From Flavobacterium sp. HSC-61S13 (GTDB lineage: Bacteria > Bacteroidota > Bacteroidia > Flavobacteriales > Flavobacteriaceae), in NCBI RefSeq assembly GCF_024171535.1, contig NZ_JALJZV010000008.1, forward strand, positions 1 through 64,000: a DNA stretch of 64,000 bases, given 5' to 3'. The notes under the pieces are model-generated. The model was not told where the DNA came from. It did not search any database and worked only from the letters and a program-made list of their open reading frames with translations. Position numbers and translations under genes: made by a program. Below are positions 16,697-27,500 of the stretch, piece after piece; position 1 is the stretch's first letter; each line of letters opens with the position of its first letter.

Positions 16697-18172
16697 TTAA
16701 ATAGTTTCAATCGTTTTGCTTAATTGATTAAAACACTTGCTCAAAATGGCTATGGCGCTACTGAGATCTTTTTCGTGTAGCGAGGCAAATCCAAAACGAA
16801 AAGCATTGTGCGTTTCGTTGATGTCGTTGATCTGTAAACCCAAAGTTAAGGCCAACTGCCTCAATTGAAAAAGCGGGTATTGAGGATCGACACCAACCCA
16901 AATAGCCATACCTCCTGACGGAATGCGATAGCTGATATAAGGCGATAATTGCTCGCGAAGCAATTGATCGAGATGATCTTTGCGGAGTTGATAGATCCGT
17001 TTGGATTTCTTTAAATGCCGCTTCAGCTCCCCTTCGCGAATCAAGCCCGCTAAAGCATCTTGCATATAACCATCACCACCGATATCGATCATCTTTCTAA
17101 AAATAACGGCCTGATCTATAAAATTCTTGGAAGCTACCATAAACCCGATGCGTAACGACGGATCCAGAACCTTGGAAAACGATCCGATATAAATGATGTT
17201 TCCACGATGCTGAGCTGTGGCTAAGGGAAGATAGGGGGAAGAGGAATAATGGTAGTCGTAATCATAATCATCTTCTATGATGACAAAATGATACTTTTTA
17301 GACAAACTCAACAATTTCATACGTCTTTCCACACTGAGCGTTACCGTAGTGGGATAATGATGGTGTGGAATTACATAAACAGCTTTTACCGGCTGGTTCT
17401 GGCAGTGTTTTTCGACTTGATCCACATCCAGGCCATACTGATCCACATCCACCTCGATCAATCGTCCGCCGCTTTGCTGAAATACTTGATTGGCCATCGG
17501 ATAATTGGGAGTGCCTACTATAATGAAATCCCCGCGTTCCAACAGCAGTTGACTGCTCAGATAGATACTCATCTGTGCACCCGAGGTGATTAGTAAATTG
17601 TCTATAGTACTGTTTAATCCGCGACTTTCCGCTAAATAAGTAACGAGCTCCGTGCGTAAAGCAAGACTTCCCTGTGCCATATTTTGCTCCAAATTCTGCG
17701 TAGCATATCGGCGTTGAATCAACGACCTATACGTTTTTAGCAAAAGATCTATAGGCGAGATCCGTATGTCTGGTCTACCGTCATCAATGATGATTTCTGC
17801 AAGCCTGTTGTCTTTTTGTAGCCCAATAACCTGCTGCTTTTTAAAAGGAGCTTGCATTGGATTTTCATAAGGACGCAAAGTTTGCTCGGAATTCCATTTT
17901 TTCGGCTGGAGTATCGGGATGTTAGACGATACAACGGTCTTTTTTCTCGGAACCACCGTAATCCATTCCTGCGCACTCAACTCCTCATAAGCTGCAACTA
18001 TGGTTTTGCGGTGCAAATTCAACTGTTTGGCCAAATCCCGACTGCTGGGAATCGGTGTTCCTGCTTGTAATACACCGTTGCGAATAGCCTCACTTAAAAT
18101 AAAAGCAATTTGCAGGTAAATCGGTTTTTTGCTGTTTTTATCGATTGCAATCAGACGGTCAAATGGAAACAT
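16697..18172 (-). CDS. MocR/PdxR-type GntR-family regulator (HTH-aminotransferase fusion)
   Basis: The 491-residue protein has an N-terminal winged-helix GntR domain (about residues 8-78; recognition region SSRDLAKQLNLHRKTIVAAYEEL), a linker, and a fold-type I aminotransferase-like domain (about 110-485). The PLP-binding lysine is retained as K334 in GSFSKVL. MocR proteins use PLP as an effector and act on genes of vitamin B6, amino-acid or amine metabolism. It is divergent from a GNAT acetyltransferase; TGGAC repeats lie in the shared 88-base spacer. Confidence 0.9.
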   Translation of the reverse strand: MFPFDRLIAIDKNSKKPIYLQIAFILSEAIRNGVLQAGTPIPSSRDLAKQLNLHRKTIVAAYEELSAQEWITVVPRKKTVVSSNIPILQPKKWNSEQTLRPYENPMQAPFKKQQVIGLQKDNRLAEIIIDDGRPDIRISPIDLLLKTYRSLIQRRYATQNLEQNMAQGSLALRTELVTYLAESRGLNSTIDNLLITSGAQMSIYLSSQLLLERGDFIIVGTPNYPMANQVFQQSGGRLIEVDVDQYGLDVDQVEKHCQNQPVKAVYVIPHHHYPTTVTLSVERRMKLLSLSKKYHFVIIEDDYDYDYHYSSSPYLPLATAQHRGNIIYIGSFSKVLDPSLRIGFMVASKNFIDQAVIFRKMIDIGGDGYMQDALAGLIREGELKRHLKKSKRIYQLRKDHLDQLLREQLSPYISYRIPSGGMAIWVGVDPQYPLFQLRQLALTLGLQINDINETHNAFRFGFASLHEKDLSSAIAILSKCFNQLSKTIETI

Positions 18173-18174
18173 AG

Positions 18175-18217
18175 TGGACTACTGCTAAAGTTTAAACTGG
18201 ACGACAAATGTAGTCCA
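18175..18217. promoter_or_regulatory. Candidate MocR operator between divergent genes
   Basis: TGGACTAC (18175-18182) and TGGACGAC (18198-18205) form a direct repeat with a 23-base period, and GTAGTCCA (18210-18217) is an exact inverted copy of the first. MocR proteins typically bind repeated half-sites spaced by about two helix turns. The repeats lie between the two start codons, so both genes could be controlled. Confidence 0.5.
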
Positions 18218-18260
18218 TAGAGCCTTTAATTTTGCTACATAATCAAAAAATAAATACAAC

Positions 18261-18707
18261 ATGAAGTATCAAATTAAAAAAGCGAGTTTAGAAGACCTGG
18301 ATCAAACGGCAGAATTGTACAATTTATACCGTATCTTTTACCGTCAACCCGATGATTTACAACGTGGAAAAGCGTTCCTAAAAGAGCGTTTCCTCAATAG
18401 CGAATCCGATATTTTCTTAGTGATGGTCGATGAAAAAGCAGTGGGTTTTGTTCAATTGTATAAACTGTTTCATTACGGGAAACTACAAAAACAATGGCTT
18501 CTAAGTGATTTGTTTGTACATCCTGACTTTAGAGGTAATGGACTATCAGTAGCTCTGATCGATCGCAGCAAACAATGGTGTGTTGAAACCAATGCTTGCG
18601 GTTTATTGTTAGAAACCGAAAAAACCAACGATATCGGTAATCAATTGTACCCGCGTTGTGGCTTTGAATACGATGCCGCTCACAATTATTATAATTTCTG
18701 GTTATAG
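18261..18707 (+). CDS. GNAT-family N-acetyltransferase divergent from MocR
   Basis: The 148-residue protein is a complete GNAT domain with the acetyl-CoA loop DFRGNGLS (Arg-Gly-Asn-Gly form) near residue 94 and the closing NQLYPRCGFEYDAAHNYYNF pattern. Such proteins acetylate amines, often polyamines or amino-acid derivatives. It is transcribed away from the MocR regulator and is the likely target. The substrate is unknown. Confidence 0.88.
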   Translation: MKYQIKKASLEDLDQTAELYNLYRIFYRQPDDLQRGKAFLKERFLNSESDIFLVMVDEKAVGFVQLYKLFHYGKLQKQWLLSDLFVHPDFRGNGLSVALIDRSKQWCVETNACGLLLETEKTNDIGNQLYPRCGFEYDAAHNYYNFWL

Positions 18708-18735
18708 TCTCTTAAACCCGTAAACCAACAGCCCA

Positions 18736-18770
18736 TTTTCTATAGAAAACTGGGCTGTTCCAATTTTAGT
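18736..18770 (+). terminator. Hairpin after the GNAT gene
   Basis: AACAGCCCA pairs with TGGGCTGTT around an inner TTTTC/GAAAA stem with one bulged C. The T-tract after it is weak (CCAATTTTA), so it is a terminator of uncertain strength. Confidence 0.55.
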
Positions 18771-18987
18771 GGGACGGCATTAGGATCGAGATATAGGCAT
18801 TGAATAGGCAGAGGATTATTGGAGTATTTAGAAAACCGATGGACGCTTTGTGGTTGTAGTCCTACTGTTTTTTAAAACCGAAATAAGGTATTGAAAATAA
18901 ATATATAACTTAATTATAACATATAAATATAAGCAATGTGCTTTTTTTTTCGTAATTTAATATAATAAATTTAAAAGTCTATGTAAT

Positions 18988-20010
18988 ATGAAAGCAGTAC
19001 GTTATCTTGGAGTAAATGATGTTAAAATAGTAAATGATTTAGTAAAACCAAAACCCAGTGGTGATCAAGTGTTGATTAAAATCGCCGGTGCTGGTGTTTG
19101 CCATTCTGATCTGCATGTAATTGACCACGGAACGGTTCCCGGTCCATTTACCTTGGGGCATGAAAATGCGGGTTATATCGAAGAAGTAGGCGAGAGTGTT
19201 AGCGGTTATAAAAAAGGCGATGCGGTTTTGGTCTATGGACCATGGGGTTGCGGACACTGTAAACCCTGTCAGCAATCTTTTGAGAACTATTGTGATCACC
19301 AGTCAGAACGCGCCTTTGGTGGTGGATTGGGATTGGATGGCGGTATGGCAGAATATATGTTAGTACCTTCTTCTCGATTGTTGGTGCCGATTTATGATTT
19401 AGATCCGGTATTGGCCGCACCATTAACCGATGCTGCTTTAACGCCGTACTCGGCCATAAAGAGATCGTTAAATAAACTGACACCAGATGAATATGTAGTG
19501 GTTATGGGAATAGGAGGACTTGGACATACCGCCTTGCAAATCCTTAAAGAAACAACAGGTGCAACCGTTATCGCCTGCGATATATCCGATGATAAATTGA
19601 ATTTTGCAAAACAGTTAGGAGCGACTTATGTGATCAACTCTAAAGATACCGATGCAGCGGAGCAAATTAAGAAAATCACCGGTATTAAAAAAGCTAAAGT
19701 AGTACTTGACTTTGTAGGGGCACCTTCCACTATGGAATTGGGAGCACAAGTGGTATCGTTAAATGGCGATCTTACCATTGTAGGACTCGGTGGCGGAAGC
19801 TTATCAGTAGCTTCTGGAAAAATTCCTTTTGGCACTTCAGTAACCATGCCGTATTGGGGGTCTCAAGCTGAATTAGTAGAAGTGGTAGCCTTGGCTAGAC
19901 AAGGTAAAATACATATCGAAATTGAAAAATTTCCTATGGATCGAGTGTTGGAAGTATATGATAAAATGAGAAACGGACAGCTAAAAGGTCGTGCCGTACT
20001 AATACCGTAA
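18988..20010 (+). CDS. Zinc-dependent alcohol dehydrogenase
   Basis: The 340-residue protein is a medium-chain zinc dehydrogenase. Catalytic-zinc residues are C38 and H58 with E59 (GHEN); structural-zinc cysteines are C88, C91, C94 and C102. The Rossmann motif GIGGLGHTAL lies near residue 173. The family oxidises primary or aryl alcohols with NAD(P). The exact substrate cannot be read from the sequence. It stands alone, with the MarR-GNAT gene downstream on the same strand. Two hairpins follow the stop. Confidence 0.9.
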   Translation: MKAVRYLGVNDVKIVNDLVKPKPSGDQVLIKIAGAGVCHSDLHVIDHGTVPGPFTLGHENAGYIEEVGESVSGYKKGDAVLVYGPWGCGHCKPCQQSFENYCDHQSERAFGGGLGLDGGMAEYMLVPSSRLLVPIYDLDPVLAAPLTDAALTPYSAIKRSLNKLTPDEYVVVMGIGGLGHTALQILKETTGATVIACDISDDKLNFAKQLGATYVINSKDTDAAEQIKKITGIKKAKVVLDFVGAPSTMELGAQVVSLNGDLTIVGLGGGSLSVASGKIPFGTSVTMPYWGSQAELVEVVALARQGKIHIEIEKFPMDRVLEVYDKMRNGQLKGRAVLIP

Positions 20011-20027
20011 TATAAAGATGAACGGTT

Positions 20028-20048
20028 CAATTGCGCAGTACGCAATTG
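20028..20048. repeat. 8-bp inverted repeat after the dehydrogenase gene
   Basis: CAATTGCG-CAGTA-CGCAATTG is a perfect hairpin of 8 bp with a five-base loop, 18 bases after the dehydrogenase stop and 37 bases before the terminator. It may protect the 3' end of the transcript. Confidence 0.5.
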
Positions 20049-20084
20049 GTAAGATTTGAATATTGTAATCTCCCCTTTTAAGTA

Positions 20085-20110
20085 AAGCCTGAATTGTATC
20101 GGGCTTTTTT
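20085..20110 (+). terminator. Terminator of the dehydrogenase gene
   Basis: A 7-bp stem with one G-T pair (AAGCCTG with CGGGCTT, 20085-20091/20100-20106) is followed by a T-run. Confidence 0.78.
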
Positions 20111-20175
20111 GTGTTTAACACCATAATTAGTTAGGCTTATGTGCTTTTGCGTACCAGTTATTTTTTATATCGTAA

Positions 20176-20225
20176 TTGCAGAGTATTTAAAAACTTTATA
20201 TATTTGCGTAACTAATTACGTAATT
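20176..20225 (+). promoter_or_regulatory. Promoter and palindromic operator of the MarR-GNAT gene
   Basis: TTG (20176-20178), a 20-base spacer and TATATTTG (20199-20206) fit the Bacteroidota promoter well. The perfect 12-bp palindrome AATTACGTAATT (20214-20225) lies between the expected transcription start and the ATG at 20230, a classic place for MarR autoregulation. Confidence 0.6.
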
Positions 20226-20229
20226 GATT

Positions 20230-21180
20230 ATGGACTTTTATAAACAAGTTGGAAAAATGGCCATAGGGAGCCGTTTACGATTATTAACGGACAAAATAAC
20301 CGCTGATGCAGGTGAAATTTATAAATTATACGACGTAGACCTACAACCGAAATGGTTTCCGGTTTTTCAAGTTTTGAGCCGTTCGAGAAATAATGTTATG
20401 GCAATTGCTACAGAAATTGGTCATTCTCACCCTTCAGTTAGTAAAATCGTCGGTGAAATGGTGGAGCACGGCTTGGTGGTTGAAGAAAAAGACGTTAACG
20501 ATAAACGACGAAATTGGGTGCAGCTTTCTGAAAAAGGTTTAGAAATACTGGAGAAAATACAAGATCAATACCGCGATGTGGATGCTGCTATAGCAGATAT
20601 TTTAGAAAATACTGAAAACGATCTGTGGAAGGCCATAGAGGAATGGGAGTATATCTTAGACCAACAATCCTTATTAAAACGCGTACAGCAACAACGTAAG
20701 TTAAGAGAACGCTCGCAAATTCAAATTGTCGATTTTAAGCCGGAGTATGCGACGATTTTTAAAACACTTAATGAACAATGGATATCCAGTTTTTTTAAGA
20801 TGGAAGATTCCGACTATAAAGCCCTCGATCAGGTAGATGAACATATACTAAAACCTGGAGGTCATATACTGGTAGCACTTTATAAGAATGAACCCGTTGG
20901 CGTTTGCGCATTGATAAAAATGCAAGATTCAATTTATGATTTCGAATTGGCTAAAATGGCAGTGTCTCCAGAAGTACAAGGCAAAAATATTGGAGGATTA
21001 TTAGGAGAAGCTATTGTAGACAAAGCTAAGAAGTTGGGAGCTACATCATTGTATTTGGAAAGTAATACCATACTTAAAGCGGCGATTAATCTCTACCAAA
21101 AGCTCGGTTTTATAAAAATTGTGGGTTTTCCTAGCCCCTATGAACGTTGTAATATTCAAATGGAACTAAAAATAAAATAA
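20230..21180 (+). CDS. MarR-type HTH regulator fused to a GNAT acetyltransferase
   Basis: From the ATG at 20230 the protein has 316 aa. An N-terminal MarR-type winged helix (about residues 1-145; recognition helix region HSHPSVSKIVGEM, wing KDVNDKRRNWVQL) is joined to a C-terminal GNAT domain (about 160-315; VSPEVQGKNIGGLLGEAI carries the acetyl-CoA loop). Such fusions are widespread but rarely characterised. It may sense a ligand with either domain. The frame begins at a TTG two codons earlier, but the ATG fits family N-termini. A palindrome overlaps its transcription start. Confidence 0.88.
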   Translation: MDFYKQVGKMAIGSRLRLLTDKITADAGEIYKLYDVDLQPKWFPVFQVLSRSRNNVMAIATEIGHSHPSVSKIVGEMVEHGLVVEEKDVNDKRRNWVQLSEKGLEILEKIQDQYRDVDAAIADILENTENDLWKAIEEWEYILDQQSLLKRVQQQRKLRERSQIQIVDFKPEYATIFKTLNEQWISSFFKMEDSDYKALDQVDEHILKPGGHILVALYKNEPVGVCALIKMQDSIYDFELAKMAVSPEVQGKNIGGLLGEAIVDKAKKLGATSLYLESNTILKAAINLYQKLGFIKIVGFPSPYERCNIQMELKIK

Positions 21181-21183
21181 CCG

Positions 21184-21207
21184 ACCTCCGTTAAGGAGGT
21201 TTTTTTA
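21184..21207 (+). terminator. Terminator of the MarR-GNAT gene
   Basis: ACCTCC-GTTAA-GGAGGT (21184-21200) followed by a T-run, three bases after the stop codon. Confidence 0.8.
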
Positions 21208-21599
21208 TAGACGGAAATTTCAAAATGGAGCGTTGAATACATCGAAATCATCAGTGGTTCTTTCGATGAAGTATTGATGATCAAAATGCAGTTGTTTAAC
21301 GCGGGGTCCAACGGGAAATTTATATGTTAAAATAAAACATTTAATTTCCTTTTTTAAAATTCTTAAAAAAAGAAATTAATGTACAGTTTGCTGTTTTATT
21401 TTGTTATATATAGATGGTTTATAAAAATTATATAGCGCTTTTGTTATCGTAATCGCATTGTATTCAATAGTATGTTAGTAGATTAAAAAACGGTTGTTTT
21501 GCGATATATTTATATTTGGATTGTTTTTTTGCTCTTAAAGTTTTAGGTTTGCGATTATTTAGATCAAGACTAAATAAGAAACAATTTAAAACTTACCTT
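21208..21599. other. Intergenic region with a possible coding remnant
   Basis: About 390 bases precede the T9SS gene. A 40-codon open stretch without an ATG at its 5' end (about 21211-21330, ending GSNGKFIC) has protein-like composition and could be a remnant of a lost gene, but support is weak. The remainder is AT-rich and should contain the promoter of the large gene. Confidence 0.35.
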
Positions 21600-24500
21600 A
21601 TGAAAAAATGGATACTTTTTTTCAGCCTTTGTGCTGTTTGTCTTACCATGAGTTATGGTATGCAAACTGTGTTTTTTACTTCAAATTATAAATATTCGCT
21701 TGATAATTTATGGAATGAATGGCAAAGCGAATTGTCTTTAGCTAGCTGTGAGCCTCCTGAGAATCTAATGGTTAAAAACATTAAAAGTGGTGAAGCAACC
21801 CTGTATTGGAACGATACTAATGCGACCTCTTGGGAGTATAGTGTGGTACCTCTTGGAGGGGGAAAACCCACTGCCAATGGGCGACCTACTACAACTAAAG
21901 AAGTCATAGTAACTCATGATGACAAAGGTGCGGTACTAATGCCAAATACGGATTACGAATACTATGTTCGCGCGATTTGTACCAATAATGGATCTAGCAT
22001 TTGGCAGGGACCTTTTGACTTTAAAACCGCTTGTGGTATTTTGGCTTTACCTTTTGCAGAGGGCTTTGAAAACACTTCTATAACCAAAAATTGTTGGACT
22101 GTTGTTGACGACGCTAAAGACGGTACCGCAACGGCAAATCAATGGCAAAGCGCAACCGGCGCGACCAATGCTTATGAAGGAACTATCAGTATGCGATTTT
22201 TAGGTACTGGGGCGGAAACACTTCACAGTGATTGGTTGATTTCCCCAGCTATACAATTGCAAGGCGGCACCTATGCCATAACTTACTGGTACAAAACATC
22301 GGCCTTAGCAACGGCTAACAATGAGTTTGAAGTATTGCTATCAACATCAGGAACCGATATTACGAGTTTTACTCATGTTTTACAACCTTTAGAAAACCAA
22401 TCCGCCGTAGCTGTATTCAAACGTAAAGTATTATACGTGACAGGCATCACCGGAGCGGTAAACTTAGCTTGGCACGTAAAAACAAAAGGAGCGGTAACCC
22501 TATATGTCGATGCTGTTAATGTATCGGAAGTAAGTTGTATTAGCCCCGATGAAAAAATAGAAGTCAGCCATTTAAATAAGTCAGGCGCTCAGTTTTCATG
22601 GCAAGATCCAGCGAATACCAGCTGGGAATATTATGTACAACATGCTGGTGGAAAAACACCCGTAGGCAGTGGTAATCTAATCAATACTACAAAGGTCACC
22701 GTGACGAGTACCAACGGAATTGGTGCGGGACCTCTAGCGCCGAACACCGCTTATGAATTTTATGTTCGCGCAAACTGCGGTTCGGGAAAAACGAGTATAT
22801 GGGTGGGGCCATTCGCTTTCAAATTACCGTGTAACGAAGAGCTGATTCCGTTTTGGGAAGGCTTTAATAAAAACTCCAAAACACTTGCTTGTTGGACTGT
22901 TGTAGATCGAAATGGGGATGGAAACACGACCAGAGATCGCTGGAACGTCAATGGAATTAACTTCGAAGGAGATCAGTCGATGTATTTCAGAGGTTCGGAT
23001 GCGGTAGATCACGACGATTGGTTGATTTCTCCGACATTCAAAGTAGACGATACCAAAAGATACCGATTAAAATTTCATTACAGAACCAACAGCAGTTATA
23101 AAACGAGTTTTAGGGTTTTACTTTCTAAACAAGGTGTAAGTCCTTTGGATTTTACTGAGGAATTGCTGTCGCGAAAAGATGGGGATACCAATTGGAAACA
23201 GGAAACCCTCTATATAGGAAATATCAAAGGGGATATTAATATCGCTTGGCATCACGATACTAAAAGTAATATCGCTCACTTATATTTGGACAATATTTTC
23301 TTGGAAGAAATCAAAGGTTGTCCTGAACCGATTAACTTGGGTGTAAAAGACCAAGCAGAAAATGCTGTTACCTTGTCTTGGAATGATCCATTTGGTGTAA
23401 GTTGGGAATATGTCGTTCAAAAATCTGGGGGTAATGCCCCTATAGGCGCAGGAACACTTACTAATAAATCGGAACAACCCATCACTCAAGACAAAAACGG
23501 TGATCAACTGCAGGAGAATACCGAATACGAGTATTATTTGCGCAGTAGCTGTGGACCGGGAGAAGTGAGTCCGTGGTCAAAACCGTTTCAATTTAGAACC
23601 GGATGTAAGGTTTATGCGATTCCATTCTGGGAAGGCTTTAATAACAGCTCCAAATCATTTCCATGTTGGACGATTATCGACGCCAATGACGATGCTTTGT
23701 CCAGTAGCAATATTTGGCTTCGAAATTCGGCAAATTATGAAGGCGATTTAGCCATGCTTTTTATGGGTACCGGAAGCACAACACTACACGACGATTGGCT
23801 GATTTCACCAAGATTAAAATTAGATGTTTCCAAAACGTATCGCTTGAAATACCATTACAAAACCCACACCACGGAAACATCCGACTATGAGTTTGCCGTA
23901 TCGCTTTCAAACTCGGGTACCGATCCCAAACAATTTACTAAAATACTGATTCCCAAAAAGAAATATGTCGCAAAAGCGGATTGGTTCGAGGAAACGGCAT
24001 TCATCACTGCTGTTAGCGGTGATGTTAACATTGGTTGGCAGCAAACGAGTAAAGGGGTGTCCCGACTTTCTATCGATAATGTGTTTGTCGAAGAAGTTGT
24101 AAATTGTCCAGAGCCCTTAAATTTAGGAGCTAAAGACGAGACTTCTAGTAAGGCTACACTTTTTTGGCGCGATGATATGGGTGGTAAAAATTGGCAATAC
24201 TATGTTCAAAAAGCCGGAGGAATAACACCTACTGCAAGCGGTACAGCCACTGCCACCAAAGAAAATATAATTACGAAAGAACAATCGGGTAAAAATTTAG
24301 ATCCCAATACCGATTATGAATTTTATGTGCGTACACTTTGTGAAAAAGGAGGATATAGCGTTTGGAAAGGACCGTTTGTTTTTACAACCTTATGCAGCAC
24401 CTACCAAACCCCATTCTGGGAGGGATTTAATAGCGATTCCAAGTTGTACAGATGCTGGACAACCGTAGACAATCTAGGCGTAGTGAATCCTTTCGGTACC

Positions 24501-27500
24501 CTGTGGAAAATCACGGCAAACAGCAAATTTGAAGGCGATCAAGGATTGACGTTTTACACCAGCCGTTCCAACAAAAACTTTGACGATTGGTTGATTTCTC
24601 CAACCGTTGATTTAGACGGAGGAAACTATGTTTTAAAATATCATTATAAAACCATCGTAGGGGCCGGATTCAATTGTAAGTTTGAAGTGTTACTATCCGC
24701 CAACGGACAAGATCCCAAGGATTTTACCAAAGTGTTGGTCGCTTCTAAAAATTCGTCAACGGATGCGTATATAGAGGAAGTAGTGTTTTTTACTCATACA
24801 AAAGGTCCGGTGAATTTAGCGTGGCATATCGATAATAAAGATGTTAATGGAGTTTTCTTCCACTTGGATAATATTTCTTTAAAGAAAATAGAAAACTGCC
24901 CCGAACCCTATGCGATTACTATCAGTGAAATTTCTGCGACAGACTATAAAGTAACTTGGAAACAGGATGGAGGCATATCGAATTGGGAAGTACTAGTGTT
25001 GCCACACGGAGAACAACCATCGACCAACCCAACCAATACCATAAAAGTAAGTGGAGTTGCAGAACAACAGTTGAATAACTTAAAACTGGGTACGGCGCAT
25101 ACGGTTTATGTCAGAGCTTTATGCGCTGATGGAAAAACCTATAGCGATTGGTCTACAGGAGTTCCGCTGATTATTCGCGGTACCAATACCGATTGCTCCA
25201 AGGCGATTAATGTACCGGTCAATGCAACGACTGTTTGTGACAAAAAGGTGGAGGGCATGCTCTACGGATTGAATAAAGGATCTTTAGTAGCACCGACTTG
25301 TCATGCAACCATGGGTAATGATGTATGGTATGAGTTTACAGCTACTGCCGCTACACATATGGTATCAGTTATGAATTTTAAGAGTCTTTCAGGATCTACT
25401 TTAACTCCAGTTATGTTCGGTGCCATATACGATCAACCGTGTGCTACTATGAGTGCTACCGCTTTGGAATGTTTTACTTTAAGCAATAGAAGTATAGCCG
25501 GTATGGATAGTTTTAAGATTTTTAAAAACTTAGTTCCCGGACAGAAGTATTATCTGCGCTTCGGAATTAATGCGAGTACTAATCCAGATTTTATATTTGA
25601 CTTATGTATTACAACCCCGGTTTTCGGCTCGTTAATCGTAGAGGAAAGTGGGAAGAATAGATCTGTTGAACAACTTGTTAATCAGGTTTTAATCAATTCG
25701 AGTTGTGATTTGGTATCCAATGTGACCCTACAGGCGGGCGATGGAAAAAACACCATCAATACCTTGGGCTATTTTAACAAAGGCACTTCTAATTTTCCGT
25801 TTGAAGAGGGAATTGTGCTAGCAACACAAGCTATAGATGCCGTGCCAGGACCTTATGTGCCCAATTCGCCTAACAAACAAAAAGTACCGAAATGGGAGGG
25901 GGATCCAAATCTAAACCTCGTCATCGACAGAATTGGCGGAGCTGGATTCGGAACGAGTAAATATGTTTCGGTTTTGGAATTTGATTTTATATCGGTAAAA
26001 GATGCCTTAAAATTCGAATACATATTTGCTTCAGACAGTTACACCAACTGGTGTACTTATGCTTGTGGGCAGGGAGGAGCTTTATTTGCCGCTTGGATCA
26101 CCGATTTGAGTACAGGTGAAGGACAAAACTTAGCCCTTGTTCCGGGTACTGAATTGCCTATCGCCTTATCTTCTATACGCGATAAAGAAAAAGCAAACTT
26201 GAGTTGTCAAAGTGTGAACCCAGAATATTACGGTAGTCACTATGACAATGTTTACGGAAATCCTTTGGATGCTCCGATCAATTTCGTCGGATTAACCATA
26301 CCGATGAGTTCAGAGAGCATTGCCTTAAAACCCGGAGGTAAATACCGCATTAAACTAGCTATAGCTGATTTCTGCCCAACCCCGTCACATACTTCAGCCG
26401 TGTTTTTTAAAGCGGGAAGTTTTGACTTAGGTAAAGTAGATTTGGGAGAAGATTTGCTGGTTGAGACAAATAATGCGCTTTGTGTAGGGGATACCGTAAC
26501 CATTCAATCGGGAGTTAGCAACTCTGCGGATCTGAAAAAAGAGATATCGTGGTTAAAAGACGGTCAGCTAATCGCTGGGGCAAACGCTCCAGACTTAACA
26601 GTGACAGCGGCAGGGGTTTATGAAATGATTGTGACCTTCCCTGAACTCAATAACTGCGAGTCTAGAGGTACTAAAAAAGTAGAATTTTACCCAGCTATTT
26701 CGACGGTGGTTTTACAACCTGCTGAAATAGAAATATGCAGGATGAGTTTAAAAGCTTTGGAGGTCAATTTAAAACAAGTCGAAGTCGATATGTTTAAAAA
26801 CGTTGATCCGACATTGTTTACTACTGCATATTATACGACGGTAGAGGCGGCAGAAGCGGCTAAAGATAAGATTGAAAAACCGACCAATTACGAGCTGGGA
26901 AAAAAACCGAACGATCAGATTTTATACTTGCGTGTTGAAAACACGCTTACAGGCTGTCACGAGGTATTCCGCTTGTCGATAGTAGTACAAATGGGAGCAG
27001 AGCCTCCTGTATTTGAAGATCTTAGTGTTTGTGAGCACTACGTATTTCCAGCATTACCTCCAAACCAGTTTTACTATATGGAATCTGCTGGCGCAGGCAA
27101 GCAATATTTTGCTGAGGAGGTATTGAACCTTGTTGGTGAGCATCAAATCTTTGTATTGCAAGTAAATAATGACCAAGGTTGTTATGAGGAAACCTCGTAT
27201 AAAGTCACGATTACAGCACCGATCACTGCTGCAGTTTTTGAAGACGAAACTCTGGACTGTGAGTTTTATCAATTAAAACCGCTTCCAGCTTTTAACAAAT
27301 ATTATACGGAACCTGATGGAAAAGGTGTGGAATTAATTGCGGGAACTAAGGTAGCAACGGCACAGACAATTTATGTGTTTGCACAATCTAAAGACGGCTT
27401 GTGTCAAGACGAAAGTAGTTTTACCGTAAATTATAACGTATGTCCGATTCCAAAGGGAATTTCTCCAAACGGTGACGGTTTCAATGACCGACTAGATCTT

